A stretch of DNA of 64,000 nucleotides from positions 294,501,756 through 294,565,755 of the forward strand of contig CM077115.1 of assembly GCA_039619475.1 (NCBI GenBank), read 5' to 3'. The notes below the pieces were generated by a model that did not search any database, was not told the origin of the DNA, and was given only the letters and a program-made list of their open reading frames with translations. The translations under genes and the position numbers were made by a program. The stretch is from Icerya purchasi (lineage: Eukaryota > Arthropoda > Insecta > Hemiptera > Monophlebidae). This document shows positions 41,401 to 56,300 of the stretch, piece after piece (within the stretch, counting starts at the first letter, position 1; the number at the start of each line of letters is the position of its first letter).

Positions 41401-44400
41401 ACGTGATTTGGCTGTTATTCCTAAGAGACAGCTAATTTATTATCAACATTTTTAAACATACATTTGCCTACTGATAGTCACTTTCCTTACGCAAATAATG
41501 ATGCTCAATTCTACTATGGGATAAAAAATCGCAAAAATAAACGCTTTAATCAATTAAATAATGATTTAAAAAAAAAAAAAACAAAAAAAAACGATGAGAA
41601 ATTATAGAACTTATATTTCTTAAGATGTAAAATATGTTATTTTTCGTTTTTGATTATTGGTGTATGTTTACAATATGTCAATTCTCCGTCAGATATTATT
41701 TAGAATTTCGTAGAAGTGACCGTTAAGTATATTAAAGAAAAAAATTACACAGGGTGGTTTCAAGAATTCCTCCCTTATTAAAATTTATAGGATAGCGCGG
41801 TAGTCTAGTGGTTAAGGTGCTTGGCCCCAAATCAAATGTCACGGATTCGACACTTGTCTCGTTTCGCATCCAAATAGCTTCCAAGTTTCCCTAGCCTGAA
41901 ATAATTCTTCCTTTCTTTTTCGCGCCATACTCAGCTTTTGAGCGTCGGCGATTACCTATTCGTACATTTCAGCAGTACAGATATAGGTAGTGTACTAGGC
42001 AATTGTTATATGCAACGCGAATGTACGCACCCAAAGACCACACCCGGAACTGATTAGTAATCGTTTGATTTATCGCACTACAAGTGCAGTTCCGTGTATG
42101 TCTGCTATGCACTAACTAGCGCGCATATGATGGTATACGTGGTGGTTTTCCATTGCCTTCCACGTGATCATTGGCGAGTATTTAATTTAATTTTTTGTAA
42201 TAAGTTCTGTCGTCGCCCGGAATCGAACCCGTAACCTCCGTAACAGAAGTCAAGTGCTCTAGCAACTAGGCTATCGCGACGATTATTGAGTACCAGAAAA
42301 ATCCAGGTACATGAAGGAGACTGAGAGAAAGGAACTTACCCCCTACTCTCATTAGTATTGTTGGGCTTAGTACATTGTGAACCTTAACCTTATAATCCCC
42401 GCTGTCATGTAGAAGGTATGGGACTTTCTTTATTTACTTACTAAGAATTATGTTCTATTAGAAAAATACTCATAAATAGTAAAGACAGCGAGTTGCCGTA
42501 TGAAGGAAGAATAAGAAATCATTATTGAGGAAGTTAGAACAAATTTGCTCTTCAGATAACTGTGAAGGTATCTCCTCGCGTAGGGAAGTGAGATGTGTCA
42601 GTAAAGACATGACAGCCGAAGCTTAGTTATTATCTGACATTTATTTCAAATGTTGAAGTTTACGATTTCCTCCATCGCCAAAAATTAATATCGTAAAAAT
42701 CTATGTACCTATTATATCGTAGAAAAAAATACGGAAATACATACTAGAAAATAACTAGATTATACATTCATAACTTTTATTATAACATTTATTCATTATT
42801 GGGAAAAAAATAAGTAATACTGAACAACAACTTCTAGTACGATAAATATGAAATATAATTTGTTGTATGGTTCAACATGACAAGTGAAAGACAGGATCAA
42901 TAAACGCATTGTTTTTATAGTAGAAATTGCTGGACTATTATTCAACTTGAGTCTGAATATTTCACGCATAAAAGTAATGAATCCATTACTTCCTGGACTA
43001 CTGAAATTGCCATTCAGATCTTCATTTCTCTGATGAGTTCGAAAATTATAGCTTTTGGACTATATGCAGTTAAATTCTGTTCAACGAAATGTGACACTTC
43101 ACGAGCGGATGTATTAGGTGTAATATTATGAACAGATCATTCTTTATAGTTGCGAAATCGTGCGGATATCACCAACAGATATGTGAGAGATAGAAATACT
43201 TTTCACTTTCCTGTCTTCTTTATCAAATAGAGTTCGCGGTTTTTAGATTAGAGCACAGATGATGATTCTTCCTTCTGGTAGAAGCATATTGCGTATGAAT
43301 TGAAAAAATTAAGCCGGACAGTTGAACGTACTGGTCTTTTTCAGTCCAAATCTCAGTAAACGTCATTATTTTAACTTTTGGTACTACAAAATCTTCGAAT
43401 ATGAGCTTTTAGGCTTTGTATATTGAACGTACGACTACGAAAGTTATTAAGTCACCAGAAATTTCTCCAATTGTTTTGAATTGATGATGTTCTGGACGAA
43501 GATATTCGTTATGCAATGCAGTGAGTATAGTAAAAGTTGAGATCTTTTGAACAGTTTGTTACATAAGCCATCGGGGGAAGTAACTCGACACAGTGGTGCA
43601 ACGTATACCGACTGCTGTTTGTGTTTACATGCGTACTCGTGTAGAACAGTGTTGTAATTTACTCTGCAATTTATGAACAGTGATCGCGAATGCTTCAGCA
43701 AGTGAAAACTGTGAACAATTGCAACTGACAGTCCTATTGTTCGGTTAAATGGAGATGGTGCGCGTGCTTGTTGGAATCTAGCGGTGCCGTAACTCAGGAT
43801 TTGAAGAAATGTGAGCGCTCTGTGATCCAAATTATTTTACTGATTTTTACATATTCGAACAAAATCCAAAAACGCTTTGTTCTTCCATCTGTATTTCTCT
43901 CAACACAGCGGAGTGTGCCAATCACACCATTCGCCGATATTTGTCTAAATTAAAATTGGGACATATTTTTGGGACACTATTCGTTACATAAAAATGTCCC
44001 AATTTTATGTAACGTTTGTTATATTTTATAGGACTTTTGTTATTGTTATTTAAAAAGTGTCACAATTTTATGTAATGAAAGTTAAATGTTAGGATAGGAT
44101 TTTTGTGGTAATGTTATTTTTTTTTGTGTTGATGCCAGTAAGAATTACGTTGTAAATTTTGATATTTTATACAAAGTATAGAAGAGAAAGAGACAGAAAT
44201 GAAAGCAAGAGTGATCAAGAGGCACAGCCCCTTGCAAGGCCAATTTTAAGTCTTAGTATTTAGTAGTTGTTGAAAAAATTAAGATATATATGTTCGCTTA
44301 TGTAAGCATACACTGGGCTCAAATCTTTGTAGAAAAACAACCCAAAAATTAATCTTAATACAGTTTATCATCGAAATAATATTTTGACATAAACTTAAGT

Positions 44401-47207
44401 ATTGACGGTCATTTTCACCATGTAGACAGAAGGCACAGTTTTATTTAATGTTTTATATGATACGAGGATAAAATTCGCAAAAGTTCCCCTTGCATATATA
44501 GGTTGTTTAATTTTACCACTGGAATGAAATATGTGATCCTATTACTTTGCCAACATAAATCATTACATATCACGTTGCAGCACGATTTCTTTAGGCGATT
44601 TCGCACTTTTCCAGTAGTAAGTTTAGATAACAGGCGGCCACAATCAGTTACGAATGTAGCTTCGTGTGTATACGCTCGTATTGCATATAATAATTATCTA
44701 GTACACAACCTCTATCTGTAGAGCTAAAATTTCCGAATAGGTTGCCCACCAACTGAATGGTTGAAAATATAATGATGATAATGAACTTACTGTCAACTCC
44801 TACATTAGGTAACTATATGAAGAATAAAACTATTCTGTTAGTGTACATATTTCATAAATGGTAATATCTGATTTTGCGTATATCTTTAATTTTTGGTTTT
44901 ATATTTTCCATGAAAAGTAAATGTAATCAAAAATTTCCTTTATATATAAAATAGATAAAAAATTCTGCTAATAATACCACTCACTGTGGTATTTAACGTG
45001 TTTTTATCTTTTATTTTTGAATAATTTAATAAGTATATCTAATTCCTGGGAATCGTTTTTTTTGCGTTAGTACTTTACGTCACGCCTCCCGTGTCATTCT
45101 CCCAGCGGCACCAAAAATCGTTTCTTAGTAATATATAAAATAGTAATACTGAAATACCAAACAATTGACAATTTATTGCATAATTTGCTTAAAAACGATT
45201 TCGCTTAACTAAACGTTTATCTGTATTCGATGTTGTAAAAGGTGTTACATGATTCAAGGTTTTTGCGTGCTAAACCGAAATTTCAAAAAAATTTTTAATA
45301 ATACGTCTGATTTAATTATTTCATATTTGATTATTATTTTTTTTAATAATAATTTAATTACCTTAATTGTTTAGGCGGCCGTAGCTGGAGCGCGATGCGA
45401 TTATGCCCTTTTCGCTGCAGCAAGTGCTGACAATACTGACACTGTTCATGAGCTCGCGTCAAAAACACTTACTCTAAAAATGTACTTAAACGAAACGTAC
45501 ACCACTTTCCGACTATACGATACTATTCTATGGTCCAAAGTAAGTCTGATAAATGCGTAATATGTTCAGTTACATTTTTTCGTAATAATTACAGAAGTTT
45601 TAATAAACAAAAACTAACAAAATTAACATGGTTTTTCTCACCAAATTGTTGACGAAACTAAATTAAGAGTAACTTATTTATACGGAGAGAACTTAAACAC
45701 TTTTACTGGTTTTTCTAAGTACTTCCGTAATATATTCTTTTCAATTATTAGGAATATAAATAAGTTCGTGCAGTTTTGACAACAGATGTCGCTACTAATT
45801 TGTTATTTCGTTGTTTCATCTGTGAACACCCGCATTTTGAATTGTCATCATTATGCTTTCTGTTTCAGTATCTGTCATTTCGCTGAAGTGAAAACAACAT
45901 AGTTTCTGTGTGCTCTGAAAATGACAACTTTTGTACCGAATAATGTGTTTTTGCGGGGAGTTTTACTTCATTACTTCAATATGAAGAAAAAGGCTGCCGA
46001 AAGTCATCGTATTTTAGTGCAAGTTTATAGTGACCATGCTCTATCTGAACAAACGTGTCAGAAGTAGTTTGCACGGTTTAAAAGTGGAAATTTTGAATTG
46101 GAAGACAAAGAACGGCCCGGAGCGCCACCAAAGTTTGAAGATGAAGAATTGGAGGCATTACTCGATGAAGATCCATCACAAACGCAAGAGGAACTCGCAA
46201 AACCACTTGCAGTCACTCAACCAGCCATTTGCCATCGTTTAAAAGCAACAGGAATGATCCGAAAGGTAGGAAATTGGGTTCCATATGAACTTAAGCCGAG
46301 AGACGTCAAACGGCGTTTTTTCATTTGTGAACAGCTGCTCAGTGCCAAAAAAGAAAGGGTTTTTTTCATCGTATTGTGACTGGCGATGAAAAGTGGGTCT
46401 ATTACGATAATCCAAAACGTCGGGCAACGTATGGATACCCCGGCCATGCCTCATCATCGACGGCTAAGCCGAATATTCATGGAGAGAAGATCATGTTGTT
46501 TATTTGGTGGGACCAGCAAGGTGTGGTGCACTATGAGCTGCTGAAACCGAACGAAACGATCACGGGGGAGGTCTACCGACGGCTATTGATGCGTTTGAGC
46601 TGAGCATTGCCAGAAAGACGACCGCAATACGCCGATAGACACGACAAAGTTATTTTGCAACATGATACTGCTCGGCCCCATGTTGCAAAAGTTGTGAAAA
46701 CCTACTTGGAAACGCTCAAATGGGAAGTCCTGCCCCACCCGCTGTATATCCCAGACATTGCTCCTTCCAATTACTATCGGATCCAATCGATGCAACATGG
46801 CCTGGTTGACCAGCACTTCTCCAATTACGATGAAGTCAAAAAATGGATCGATGCATGGATAGCGGCCAAAGAGCCGGCCTTTTTTCGCGATGGGATCCGT
46901 CAATTGCCAAAAAGATGGGAAAAAGTAGTGGCTAGCGACGGACAATACTTTGAACATTGAATATATAACCAATTTTTTACAAGTGAGCTTCAATTTTCGA
47001 AAAAAACCTACACGACTTATTTATATTCCTAATATAAAATTATCGGTATGTAATGAAACTTAAATTTTATTGGAAATTACATTTATATCTAAAATATGAT
47101 TTATAAATACATGTTTAATTTAAACAATATGCACAATAGTGATGATTTTATTTAGCACTTTTGTAAGTAAAATGTTTTTATTTTTTTCTTCTTATTCAAT
47201 TAATATA

Positions 47208-47273
<66 letters not shown>

Positions 47274-50200
47274 CTAATAATGTGCATTTCCCCGCAGAAT
47301 TAATGCGTAATTATTATTAGTTGCATGAGAAAGTAAAGAACCATTTTTTTCTAGATCTTTAAGTTTTCGTTATTGAAAAATTTCTGCGGGACTTTTCGTA
47401 AAAGTCTATGTAAAAAAAATTCAATCGTTAAGCAGATGTATGGTAAATAAAACATTACAAACCGGTATTTAAAATACGTAAAACATAATTAATTTCTGTA
47501 GAACCATTAAAATTATCATTCCATCTCGCGTACAAGTTATTTTATGAAAATAATTTTTCATCGATATTCTATTTTAAAAGAGTAGAAATTATAAATTATA
47601 TTATAAAAATTATGTTTGAAGATCTAACTTTAAGTTGTTTAGAGCAAAAGCTGGTATTCATAAACAGAATAAATACAATTGCGTTTACAAAACTATTATT
47701 ATTAGTATTATAATGATTAGTGTGATGTAGAAGTTTGTTTAAAGTACGATCGATACACAAAAATTCGTTATATTAGATAAACAGTAAACGAAACTTTAAA
47801 CCGTTATAAAATCATATATTTTAAATTATAATTTAAAATGCATCATTTCGGAAATACTAATACGGATAAATATTTTTTAAATTCTATTTGCAATAAAATC
47901 GTTAATAATTAAAAAACGGAATGAAATGGGGAACAATTGTTTTTGTCCGATTATGTTAGATTTACGATTTTATTTTACTGAAATTTATTTCCGGCAGTAT
48001 AGGAAATCAAAAGATACCAGCAAATTATGATCAAATTATTCGATTAGTAAGATGATTATTTCGGTTTCTATTTTTAAAATAATTTACTTATTTGTAATAA
48101 ATGTTTTCAAATTTTTTAGCACTTGGAGAATTGGCCTAAAGGAATACCGGTTTGCGTACACGCAGAACAAATAACGGTGGCGGCTATAATAATGATTGCA
48201 TCCATTCATAATCGTCCATTGCATATATGTCATGTTGCCAGGAAAGAAGAAATATTAATTATAAAAGGCGCAAAATCTAAAGTATGCAATTGATTTAGTG
48301 TTTATATATATATTTGTGTATAAATAGGTAAAGATAAAACAGTTCAGATCATTTTTTTCCTTTGTTTATTAACCGTTTTTTTTGTTTAATAGCTATTGGC
48401 GATGTTTAGTGTTATCAGCAAAAAAATTTTGGGAACAGTTTTTTTTTCTTATTATTATTATTAGTAAGCATCTCCCATGCAGGAGGTTGCAATCGACATC
48501 CGATTAAACCATCTTACCCAGTCTATCCAACATTGTAAATCTTCTTCTGCCCCTGGAATCTTCTCGTTCGCCACCAGCGAAAACATCATCCTGTCTTCAA
48601 ACAATTTATTTTGGAGGAAGCGCCATTTATTCCCTTTGATCATTGGTAGCAAAATTCAATTCTTCAGTCCCGTTCTCCTTAATACCTCCTCGTTCTTGAT
48701 CTTCTCTGTCCAACTTATCCTGTCCATTCTTTTATATGTCCACATTTCAAAATCATTAAGTCTCCTTTCCGTATCCGCTGTTATTATCCACGTTTCTGTA
48801 ACAGGTCTTGCTACAGATCAAACGTAGCATTTCAAGGAACATGCAATATTCGGAAAAAAATATCCAGGGGAGTCCAAAATCCTTTTGACTCTACGACATG
48901 CACATGAGTCTGCATATTAACAACTACCGTAGCGTAGCTGGTTAGAAAGCGGCTTTTCGTACAGGTAGAACCTGGTTCGAATCCCCATTACTGCTCACTG
49001 AAAGTAAGAATAATCCTCTTCCGCTCGTTATTGTCCACAGTCCCCGCCTCAAAAAAAAAAAAACTGCATATTCCCTATTTTTAATTCCTTAAAAATGTAT
49101 GTATATCAATCTTTTAAATAATATTATTATTAATGTAGGGTTTACCGATAACGTGCGAAGTATGTCCGCATCATTTGTTTCTGACTAATAAGGACGTTCC
49201 GAAAATCGGCGAATCGAAAAGCGAAGTACGACCATGTTTATGTTCAGAAGAAGATCAGCAAGCACTGTGGGATAATATGGATATAATTGATATTTTTGCT
49301 ACCGATCACGGTAATGCTATGCTATATACGTGATTTTTTTCGATATATCGAATTATTTTTGAACCTCACTGTTCAATATTATTTTAAATAGTTTCAACTC
49401 ACTTGATTTTTATTTTGATCTTACTTGTAGACGAAAAAACGTCAATCGAATGTATAAAATTTATCGTACAATTTACTAAGTAATTAACCGAGTGTCGAAT
49501 TAATGAATACTCGTTTTCTGTGTGTTACAGCTCCGCATTTATTAAGCGAGAAAGAAAACGAAAAGGCGCCTCCCGGATTTCCAGGCTTGGAGACTATTCT
49601 TCCTTTGCTGTTAACTGCTGTTCATAATGGTCGTCTTACCTTGGAGGTTAGAAATGCGTAATTTTCTAATTTACTAATTTTGTACGGTTGTTCGAATAAA
49701 ACTTTTCCCGCATTAGTGCTAACTTTTAGTCGATTTGTTAAGTGTGTTTATTCCGAATCCTAAACATTTCTCCAATCATTACGCGCCAAAATTAAAAACG
49801 TTCACTTTGAAATATTTCGAATGTTTGCAGTATTAATAACAGCATGGCATAACAACATGGAACGAAACGGTTCCAAAAAATATATTTTGTTCGAATAAAA
49901 GCACAGTTTTTAAGACGACGTGCACCTGCAGTTTATTTACTGATTTTCATATTCGTTTTATTTTTTTATTTTCGAAATTGTTTACAAAAATGTAGTCAGA
50001 TTACTTGAAAAATGCATAGCTGATATTTCCTTCTTTTTTTTTTTTATTAGGATATAGTGGATAAATTTTATCTGAACCCGTGCAGAATATTCAATTTGCC
50101 GAAACAGCAAAATACATTTATCGAGGTAGACTTGGACGAAGAATGGATTATACCGAACGCAATGCCGTTTTCGCAATCGGCTTGGACACCATTTTCCGGA

Positions 50201-53200
50201 ATGAAAGTTCACGGAGCTGTCCATCGTGTTGTTTTACGCGGTGAAGTTGCCTTCGTAGAGGGTCAGGTGAGATATTTTCCGTGAAACATTGATCGAAAAT
50301 TAAGTTAGTGATATTATAAAACGTTATTCTCGCGTAATATTCCATACTTGTTTATTTAGACGATAATTTTTTTAATCGAGATAGCGTCAATTTTTTTCAA
50401 TTATATGTAGTAGTCGCGTATACTTTAAAATTCATAAAGGAGGACAATTTTTTTTTTCTATGCTTAATAAAGGATGGATGTAATAATTTAGTGAAAAATT
50501 TGTATTAAGTGAAATACCGTAAAATAGAAGCGAATAAAGTGAACTATGTGTTTTAAAAAAGCTGCGCTGTAGAATAAACGTTTTTCGCAATTAATAGTCG
50601 CCTGTGTTCTCGGTTAACTTCTGAAAAGAGGTCAGTTTCGTCAGTTATGTCTGAAATATGGAGTTATTGAAATCACTTGTATGAACCTAAACAACTATCG
50701 TCTTATGAATATCATTGAATATTTATAAGGGGGCAGAATTGAATCTAGGAATTGCCCGAGTTTAATGAGTGATGATCAGAATGTGAACGTACGAGCATAA
50801 ATCGTCTATAAAAAGAAACGTGACATAATAAATACTCACACAATTTGTGCTTGCCGTATGCTTGGAAACGCCATGTTTGCACGTAAGATAAAACAATGTA
50901 AATTTTACATCCGCTTTTCTACGAGCCGGTCAATTAAAATTATCTTTTTATTGGATTATTTCGACGAGTTCATTTAACCAACTGCAGTAGGGAACAAAAT
51001 TTACCTCATGAACGTAAATTAATAATTTTCTCTGATAAGAGACGGAAAAAGTAATGTCCAATGCAACTTTAAGAGTCTGTCATATTAATCCTTTTTTAAA
51101 GTGATCAAACCGATTTTTAAAATGACGTAACTTCCTGAAGCCTATTTACAAAAAATTTGAGAGCGTTATCAGCAGTTTCAGTTTGTGATTTCTAAACTTT
51201 CCAACCTTTGAATGATACTTTACAACCACAATAGAAAAGAATTTAAAAAAATAAACTAATTTTTTTTTAATTTATTTTTATAGATATTGGCAATTTTATT
51301 TTTTGATTAGCTTGTTCAAACGCCGTCTGAAATGTAAGGACCGCTAACAACCTTCCTCCATTATTCACAAAACTGTAGCCAAATAATCGTAGTTGTGAGC
51401 CTAAGATTAATCTCTGCTATATTTCGCTTGTAAAATCAAACAAAGCATTCTCTGCTGAAACTAACGATACGTGCATTGACACAATAAGTAATATAGAGAA
51501 TTATGAATACTGAAAAAATAATAAAAATAAAAGTAACCGGTAGTGAAACACAGGCGAATAAAATTTCCACGTGAAAATTGTTTGTTTGTAATGTAAAAAT
51601 TAAAAGACTTATCGTATTAAAAGCTATCGCTTTTTTCTTCTTACTTTATATTTTTAAAACAGTTTGCTATCCGTTTTTTATTTCTGCGCGAACTACATTT
51701 TGGAATTTCCAATTTAAGCTTTATTTAAAAACCTTAAATTCTTCTTCGCTTTAATGTACTCAGCTAAAATTATTAGTTTAAAAAATTTAAAGGTTTTGTC
51801 ATGATCAGATTTTTACATTAGATATTAAGCCGGGGTTAGTACAAGCAGCCACTGTTGAGTGATCTTTTTTCTTTTTTTTTCGATTTTCTAAAATGAAATA
51901 TACAAAACAAAAACAATATTAAAATTACAGCGAAAGAGTAACTTATCGTTAAAATTGAAGTAAATTCGCTGATTTATTATGTGCAGTTATGGGAAAAAAT
52001 CAGGAGAATTAGTACACGGTGTAAAATCGAAATTGGAATTTAGCTATATGCAAATCCAGCTAGAAATAAATAAAAGCAAACTCGCAGTTGATTCAAAAAT
52101 CTTCATAAATTTTTGAAATTTTTCAAAAATTCATGAAGATTTTTAAATCAACTGCAAGTTTGCGTTTATTTATTTCTTTGCAGATACATTCAGTAGAGTA
52201 TTGTGTTTAACAGTAAATGTAAAAAATTCGGAGATTCTTAAAATATTGCCGAGGATGGAATTTTGTTAAAAAAATTTTTCCTTTTTTTTTTTTTTTGGAA
52301 GGGAGAATTTTGAATTACCGATTGAAAATAAACTTTTTTTATTTAACGTATTTGATATTATTAACTTCGCTTTAGTTTTGAAAATTTGAAACTTCCATGA
52401 CGAATAGTATTAGAAATAAAATTATTTTCGATAAACACCGTATTAATAAAATTTATTGATTGACGTATCATTTAGCGTAAATCAGAGTATAGGGAAGTAA
52501 TTTGTTTAGTGAAAATAATTGTATTTTTCATGAAATTTTATTATAAATTGTATTTATGTTATTGTTTTCGCATTTATATCATCAGTAATTTTTTTTTTTT
52601 ATGTTGATGATTATGCGCGTGTTTGTCCCTGCTATCACTTGCTGTCTTCTCTTTTATCATTTAAGATACAATATATGCTTTCATTAACTTCCTTTTATCA
52701 GACCTCCTTACCTATGATTTTCAAGCTTAATTGTACTATTTTATTTGTATTTTCTTTTTCATTTCCCATACTTCTTGTTCGTAAGAAAAACCGTTCCAGC
52801 ATATAACATCTCATGAGACATATTTCCTCTGGAATTAAATCTATCTTACAACTACCCGAAATCCAACTTTTTTTATTCTTATAAATTATTCTTTCGAGCT
52901 ATGGCATTTCTCATTTTTGTCTGCACTTCGTTAGTTTGATGTAGGCTTATGTATGAATATTTACATTTCCTTCCACTTATTCACCTATCAATAGTGGAAA
53001 ATTTATAATTGACTTTGATAACTTAATATTGTAATTCTTTATTTTAAGCATTATGTAAAACTTAATCCTTCAGATATTGCTACGGGGACACCCCCGGGAC
53101 CTTCAAATGGTAGTTCTTCTATAATATTTATAAAAGGTTATTTCAATTGACTACGTCATTTTAAAACAAAGTGGGAGTTGTATTACAACTTTAGGGTTAC

Positions 53201-53269
53201 ATACTTCATAACGCTTTACGTAATGATTTTCTTTACATATTACTCCCGGTACAAGAATGATAATATATA

Positions 53270-53318
<49 letters not shown>

Positions 53319-56300
53319 ATACGGATTCGGTATTTACGGCGCTATCTAGCGATGATGTCGAGCTAGAAATTATTCTCCGTTTAAAATCATTAATTTTCGA
53401 TCTCTCGGCATCATCGTATTGTTCGTTGTCGGCGGAAAATACGGCCTGGATATTTACACGACCGAATAGGTAATTTCCGATTCTCGTCGAATTTCGGTAG
53501 TGTTAAGGGGTTGTGTACGTGTCCTGGTATGTGTGGTCTGCGACAACAGGATAGTGCCTGTCAGCCGCGTGAGCCGTGCGTGAAGATCAGCGCTGTAGCG
53601 GCTATGTTATTATTTGATAAGGATTCGGTAATGTACCGTTAGTTTTAGAATAAAATCGAGAGCCGTTTTTGTTGCGAAGGTACACATCTAGTCGTCGGGC
53701 TTATATGTTAAATTTTGTTGTGGGGTCGATACATGTGTTACCGTTTTTATTAATATTCGGATCTAGTCGAAGTCATTCCCGCGAATGCAACGTTTTTTTT
53801 TTTTCTAGTCCTCACCGAATGAATTTTTCTTTTGTTACGCGGTTGCATTTTTTTTTGCTATGTTATAGTTGTGACTATATACACGTTATGTTCAAAAAGA
53901 ACAGCTTCATTATTTTTTTTATCTTTATCGGCAAATTTCTTATCGTAAAAGCCTGACGCTCTGCTGGGCAGAGTTGATTCCGGCGTGGTAGGCCGTAATT
54001 TACCACTGGCGCCCGTTAAGATACATTTCGTTTTTTTTATAATTTTCTTTTGATCGCAAATAAAGTTTTGCCTCCAAATGAGAAGTAAAAACATCGATTC
54101 ATAACAACAAGGAATAAAAAGAGGAAAATCATCAAAAATCGTAACATTGGCTCCCGGAAAAGGAACCAGAAAGTCCTTGAATCGTAACATTGGCTTCCCG
54201 TAACAGGGACCAGAAAATCTTGTAATCATAACACTAGCTTCCGAAAGAAGGACGAGAAAGTCCTCAAATCGTAACAATATCTATTATATAAAGCTGCAAG
54301 AAAAAAAATCGTACAGACCGTTCTATAGTAGCTAGAAAGTTAATTTTTTTTTCAATCGACGTATTTTCTTCGTCACATCATAAGAAATTATAAGACCCTT
54401 AAAATTTTAAAATTAAAGGGCCCAAATTTCAAAAAATGTGAAAATCAAGTTTTAAGAAACAAATTTTTAAAAAATTCCGCAGCCGGTTCTATATAAGTCA
54501 TGGTAATAATTTTTTTTTAAATCTGCACACTATGGTCTCCAGAATACAGGAAAAATAAAAAACTCGAAAAACTTTGATATTTAGAGACCAAAGTTTATGA
54601 AAATTCCCGCTTAAAGCGATAACGCCGGAAACTAAAAAAAAGTCCACAGCCCTTTCCATCGTAGCTGAAGGGTCAATCTTTTTTTTAAATGACGTATTTC
54701 AACCGTTAGAATATAGGAAAAATTCGAAACCCCCAAAATTTTGAAATCAAAGGACCCAATTTTTGAAAAATATGAAAACCAAGTTTTAAGCAAACAAATT
54801 TTAAAAAATTCCACAGCCGTGTAGAATACGGGGGAAATATAAAATTAGAAAAATTTTGATATTTAGTGACCAAAATTTGGAAAAATACGCGCCTTAAGAG
54901 GAAATACTGGAAACTAAAAAAAAGTCCACAGCCCTTTCCATCGTAGCTGAAGGGTCAATCTTTTTTTTAAATGACGTATTTCAACCGTTAGAATATAGGA
55001 AAAATTCGAAACCCCCAAAATTTTGAAATCAAAGGACCCAATTTTTGAAAAATATGAAAACCAAGTTTTAAGCAAACAAATTTTAAAAAATTCCACAGCC
55101 GTGTAGAATACGGGGGAAATATAAAATTAGAAAAATTTTGATATTTAGTGACCAAAATTTGGAAAAATACGCGCCTTAAGAGGAAATACTGGAAACTAAA
55201 AAAAAGTCCACAGCTCTTTCCATAGTAGCTAGAGGATCACTCTTTTTTTAAAATAATGTATTTCAACCGTTAGAATATAGGAAAAATACGAAACCTCAAA
55301 GATTTTAAAATTCGAGGGTCCAAATGTTAAAAAATGTGAAAATCTAATTTTAAGAAAAATTTAAAAGAAAAATTGTACAGCCAGTTCCATATAAGTTACG
55401 GTATTGTTTTTCTTTTTAACCTGTACACTAAGGTCTTTAAAATAGAGGGAAAATATAAAATTCGAAAAATTTTGATATTAAGGAACCAAAATTTTGGAAA
55501 ATACGCGCTTAAAGCGGTAAAAAAAGTCTACAGCTTTTCCCATGGTAGCTGGAGGGTCCCTTTTTTTTAAAATGATGTATTTCAATCGCTAAAATATAGG
55601 AAAAATACGAGAACCCCAAAATTTTAAAATTAAAGCGCCCAAATTTTGAAAAATGTGCAAATCAAGTTTAAAGAAAAAATATTTTAAAAAATTCCACAGC
55701 CGGTTCTATATGAGTTATGGTATTGATTTTCGTTTTAACTGCACATTAAGGTCTGCATAATACAGGAACAATAAAAAACTCGAAAAATTTTGATATTTAG
55801 GGACCAAAGTTTAGAATAATGCACACTTAAAGCGGAAATATTGGAAACAAAAAAAAAGTCCACAACTCTTTCCATGGCAGCTGAAGGGTCATTGTTTTTT
55901 TTAAATGGTGTATTTCAATCGCCAGAATATAGGAAAAATATAAGACCCCCAAAATTTTGAAATCAAAGGACCCAAATTTTGAAAAATGTGAAAATCAAGT
56001 TTTGAGCAACAAATTTTTAAAACATTCCTCAACCGATCTATATGAGTTACGGTATTGATTTTCTTTTTAATTTGCACACTAAGGTCTCCAGTTATACAGG
56101 AAAAATAAGAAATTCGAAAAATTTTGATATTTAGGGACCAAAATTTGGGAAGATACACACTGAAAGCGGTAAGACTAGAAATTTTAAAAAAGTCCACAGC
56201 TCTTTCCATGGTAGCTAGAGGGTCATTTCCTTTTTTAAATAATTTAATAGAATCGCTAAAATATATTGAAAATATGGGACCCCCAAAATTTAAAAGTCAA

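Noticed and set aside
43447..43830. 127-codon minus-strand ORF
   Set aside because: No recognisable family, no splice or promoter context, and length within what chance allows in this window.
47213..47271. Regular repeats that might be a CRISPR array
   Set aside because: Pure TA dinucleotide microsatellite in a eukaryotic intron; no repeat-spacer structure anywhere in the window.
54632..55096. Two identical 60-codon minus-strand ORFs as a duplicated small gene
   Set aside because: They lie in the non-coding tandem array and are identical only because the 282-bp unit is duplicated.
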